Shown here: positions 12,214 through 12,659 of the stretch, piece by piece
How the letters are laid out: each line of letters starts with the position of its first letter
Numbering within the stretch: position 1 is the first letter of the stretch
From: Lysobacterales bacterium CG02_land_8_20_14_3_00_62_12
GTDB lineage: Bacteria; Pseudomonadota; Gammaproteobacteria; Xanthomonadales; Ahniellaceae
Length of the DNA: 12,659 bases
Assembly: GCA_002785585.1 (NCBI GenBank)
Contig: PEUI01000374.1
Coordinates: 11,992-24,650, forward strand
Direction of reading: 5' to 3'
Made by a program: the position numbers and the translations under genes
Notes under the pieces: generated by a model
What the model saw: the letters and a program-made list of their open reading frames with translations, nothing else
What the model was told of the DNA's origin: nothing
The model's database searches: none

Positions 12214-12642
12214 TCAATAAGCCCAGTGCCAGCGCCGATAAAGCGCCGAAAGCAACCAGACCGGTCCCACCAGCAGAAAGAAAATGTCGCGAAAAAAAGA
12301 CGGCTTCTTGCCTTCAATCTGATGGCCCACCAATTGCACTGCCCACGCTCCCAGCCAAATCGCGGCACTACCCCAAAGCAAGACCAGCGGCGGCAACTGC
12401 GCGATCACCAGCACCATCGCTGCGGTGATCGCCAGCATGCCCAAGGCCAGTGGCACCGACAGCCGCAGGTACCAGACCAAGCTAAAAACGATCAGCGCCC
12501 ATGCCAGATACGGGCTCAACCACCACAACAAGCCCAAGGTCGAAAACAAAATCAACGGCACGCAAATCCAGTGAATGCGTTTGTTGATTGGGTGCCGGTG
12601 CGATTCGGCGTACTCGCCCAATAGTTGATCGATCGCTCGCAT
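12214..12642 (-). CDS. DUF962/Mpo1-like membrane protein
   Basis: This 142-aa integral inner-membrane protein has about four transmembrane segments (approximately residues 25-42, 46-62, 65-98 and 118-135). The family signature is present: YAESHRHPINKRIHWICVP (11-29) with His15, His17 and His24, and the VGHQIEGKKPSFF motif (105-117, His107). Yeast Mpo1 of this family is an Fe(II)-dependent dioxygenase of 2-hydroxy fatty acids; the conserved histidines are its metal ligands. Whether bacterial members do the same is not established. ATG 12642 has GGAG about 6 bases upstream; an in-frame GTG at 12657 near the window edge is less likely. The gene is the first of a probable operon with panE, whose start lies three bases beyond this stop. 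The gene promoter would be outside the window. Confidence 0.85.
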   Translation of the reverse strand: MRAIDQLLGEYAESHRHPINKRIHWICVPLILFSTLGLLWWLSPYLAWALIVFSLVWYLRLSVPLALGMLAITAAMVLVIAQLPPLVLLWGSAAIWLGAWAVQLVGHQIEGKKPSFFRDIFFLLVGPVWLLSALYRRWHWAY

Positions 12643-12659
12643 AGCCGCTCCGTACACTG

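Overview
The window is a compact, GC-rich stretch of bacterial chromosome. I read it as a gammaproteobacterium, possibly near Lysobacterales (Xanthomonadales). MsrA, GlnS, PrpD and PanE are all close to their Escherichia coli counterparts in length and motifs, while the DUF3501, DUF3253, glutathione-S-transferase and deaminase proteins resemble Xanthomonas/Lysobacter-type sequences. I see no plasmid, phage or integrase genes, no rRNA or tRNA, and no CRISPR array. It looks like housekeeping chromosome with one small non-autonomous palindromic element inserted.

Layout. (1) 1-1482, plus strand: the 3' part of a CCG-domain Fe-S protein followed by a DUF3501 protein, a pair usually found behind a rubrerythrin gene (not visible here). 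(2) 1484-4079, minus strand: msrA, with a possible 49-aa membrane mini-gene overlapping its start; a glutathione S-transferase gene whose start overlaps the stop of an unrecognised secreted-protein gene; then a small secreted basic protein. (3) 4372-7398, plus strand: a DUF3253 protein, a 158-bp palindromic MITE-like element inserted exactly at its stop codon, glnS, and a zinc nucleoside deaminase joined to glnS through a 21-codon mini-ORF with 4-bp overlaps at both ends. (4) 7431-9445, minus strand: a DUF486-type membrane protein gene broken by a frameshift, a PilZ-domain gene with a palindromic leader, an intrinsic terminator and an OmpA-family porin. (5) 9656-12642, minus strand: DUF962/Mpo1-like membrane protein, panE and prpD, transcribed in that order.

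How they fit together. The left third leans towards redox and oxidative damage: Fe-S/DUF3501, MsrA and GST. The middle couples aminoacyl-tRNA synthesis to a base or nucleoside deaminase. The right part is envelope (OmpA, PilZ) and central metabolism (propionate/methylcitrate dehydratase, ketopantoate reductase). No single multi-gene defence or biosynthetic system is evident. The most distinctive signals are the MITE-like element at the DUF3253 stop codon and the two small ORFs knitted by ATGA overlaps to msrA and to the deaminase gene. Apart from the 292 bases at 4080-4371, described below, no gene-free stretch exceeds about 300 bases.
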